From DASXMX01 sp036794395 (GTDB taxonomy: Bacteria > Planctomycetota > Phycisphaerae > Tepidisphaerales > Tepidisphaeraceae): a stretch of 14,208 nucleotides of DNA. The notes under the pieces were generated by a model, which saw nothing but the letters and a program-made list of their open reading frames with translations, ran no database searches and was not told the DNA's origin. The stretch is from the NCBI GenBank assembly GCA_036794395.1, contig DAIRGS010000181.1:1-14208 (forward strand), in the 5' to 3' direction. Made by a program: the position numbers and the translations under genes. Positions 14,170 to 14,208 of the stretch are shown here, in pieces. Each line of letters starts with the position of its first letter. Position 1 is the stretch's first letter.

Positions 14170-14208
14170 ATGACCGTGCGCGATTCAGCGCCATTGCATT
14201 TAAGTGGC
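14170..14208 (+). CDS. Possible start of the next operon gene, cut by right edge
   Basis: An ATG directly follows the TAA of the toroid gene and stays open for 13 codons (MTVRDSAPLHLSG) to the edge. The tight spacing fits the operon, but there is no clear Shine-Dalgarno and the stretch is too short to recognise. It may equally be intergenic. Confidence 0.25.
   Translation, partial: MTVRDSAPLHLSG

Noticed and set aside
1..14208. Search for insertion-sequence genes, integrases, tRNA or rRNA genes
   Set aside because: No transposase-like protein, attachment-site duplication, tRNA cloverleaf or rRNA segment was recognised.

Overview
The window looks like a chromosomal piece of a fairly GC-rich member of the Planctomycetota, most plausibly class Phycisphaerae. 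This is inferred from the gene set and order: a MoxR ATPase, a DUF58 protein, two membrane-anchored von Willebrand A (vWA) proteins, a giant glutamine-rich DUF4175-like membrane protein and an exported squalene-cyclase-fold protein. No rRNA or other taxonomic marker is present.

Layout. Positions 1-373 (minus strand) hold the 5' part of mutM (Fpg, an oxidised-purine DNA glycosylase), which runs off the left edge and carries a GC-rich hairpin where the family's conserved RFxDPRRFG segment is expected. Positions 374-590 are a divergent intergenic region. From 591 to 14169 every real gene lies on the plus strand with gaps of 80 bp or less, usually 24 bp or less, or 4-bp ATGA overlaps, so it reads as one long operon. 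The genes are a MoxR-family AAA+ ATPase (591-1682), a HEPN-like protein (1694-2170), a small BolA/KH-like protein (2167-2424), a DUF58 protein (2427-3350), an 80-bp spacer filled by a 26-bp-stem hairpin made of GATTTGC heptads, a BatA-type vWA protein (3431-5719), a second membrane vWA plus amidotransferase-like protein (5744-8191), a 1606-residue Gln-rich membrane protein (8216-13036) and a secreted prenyltransferase/squalene-oxidase-repeat protein (13033-14169). A further ORF may begin at 14170 and is cut by the right edge.

How the genes may work together (inference from family knowledge). MoxR ATPases act with vWA proteins as chaperone-like systems that remodel or activate other proteins. 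DUF58 is the usual cytoplasmic MoxR partner. The two double-anchored vWA proteins would carry the system to the membrane and periplasm. The Gln-rich protein, with three N-terminal membrane segments and a long extracytoplasmic part, could be a scaffold or client, and the exported toroid protein a soluble envelope component. The substrate of the system cannot be read from the sequence.

The least expected parts are the HEPN/BolA-like pair inserted between moxR and its DUF58 partner, with Arg codon use in the HEPN gene unlike its neighbours, the heptad hairpin that replaces a normal ribosome-binding region, the hairpin inside mutM, and the tandem-repeat tracts in the Gln-rich protein.
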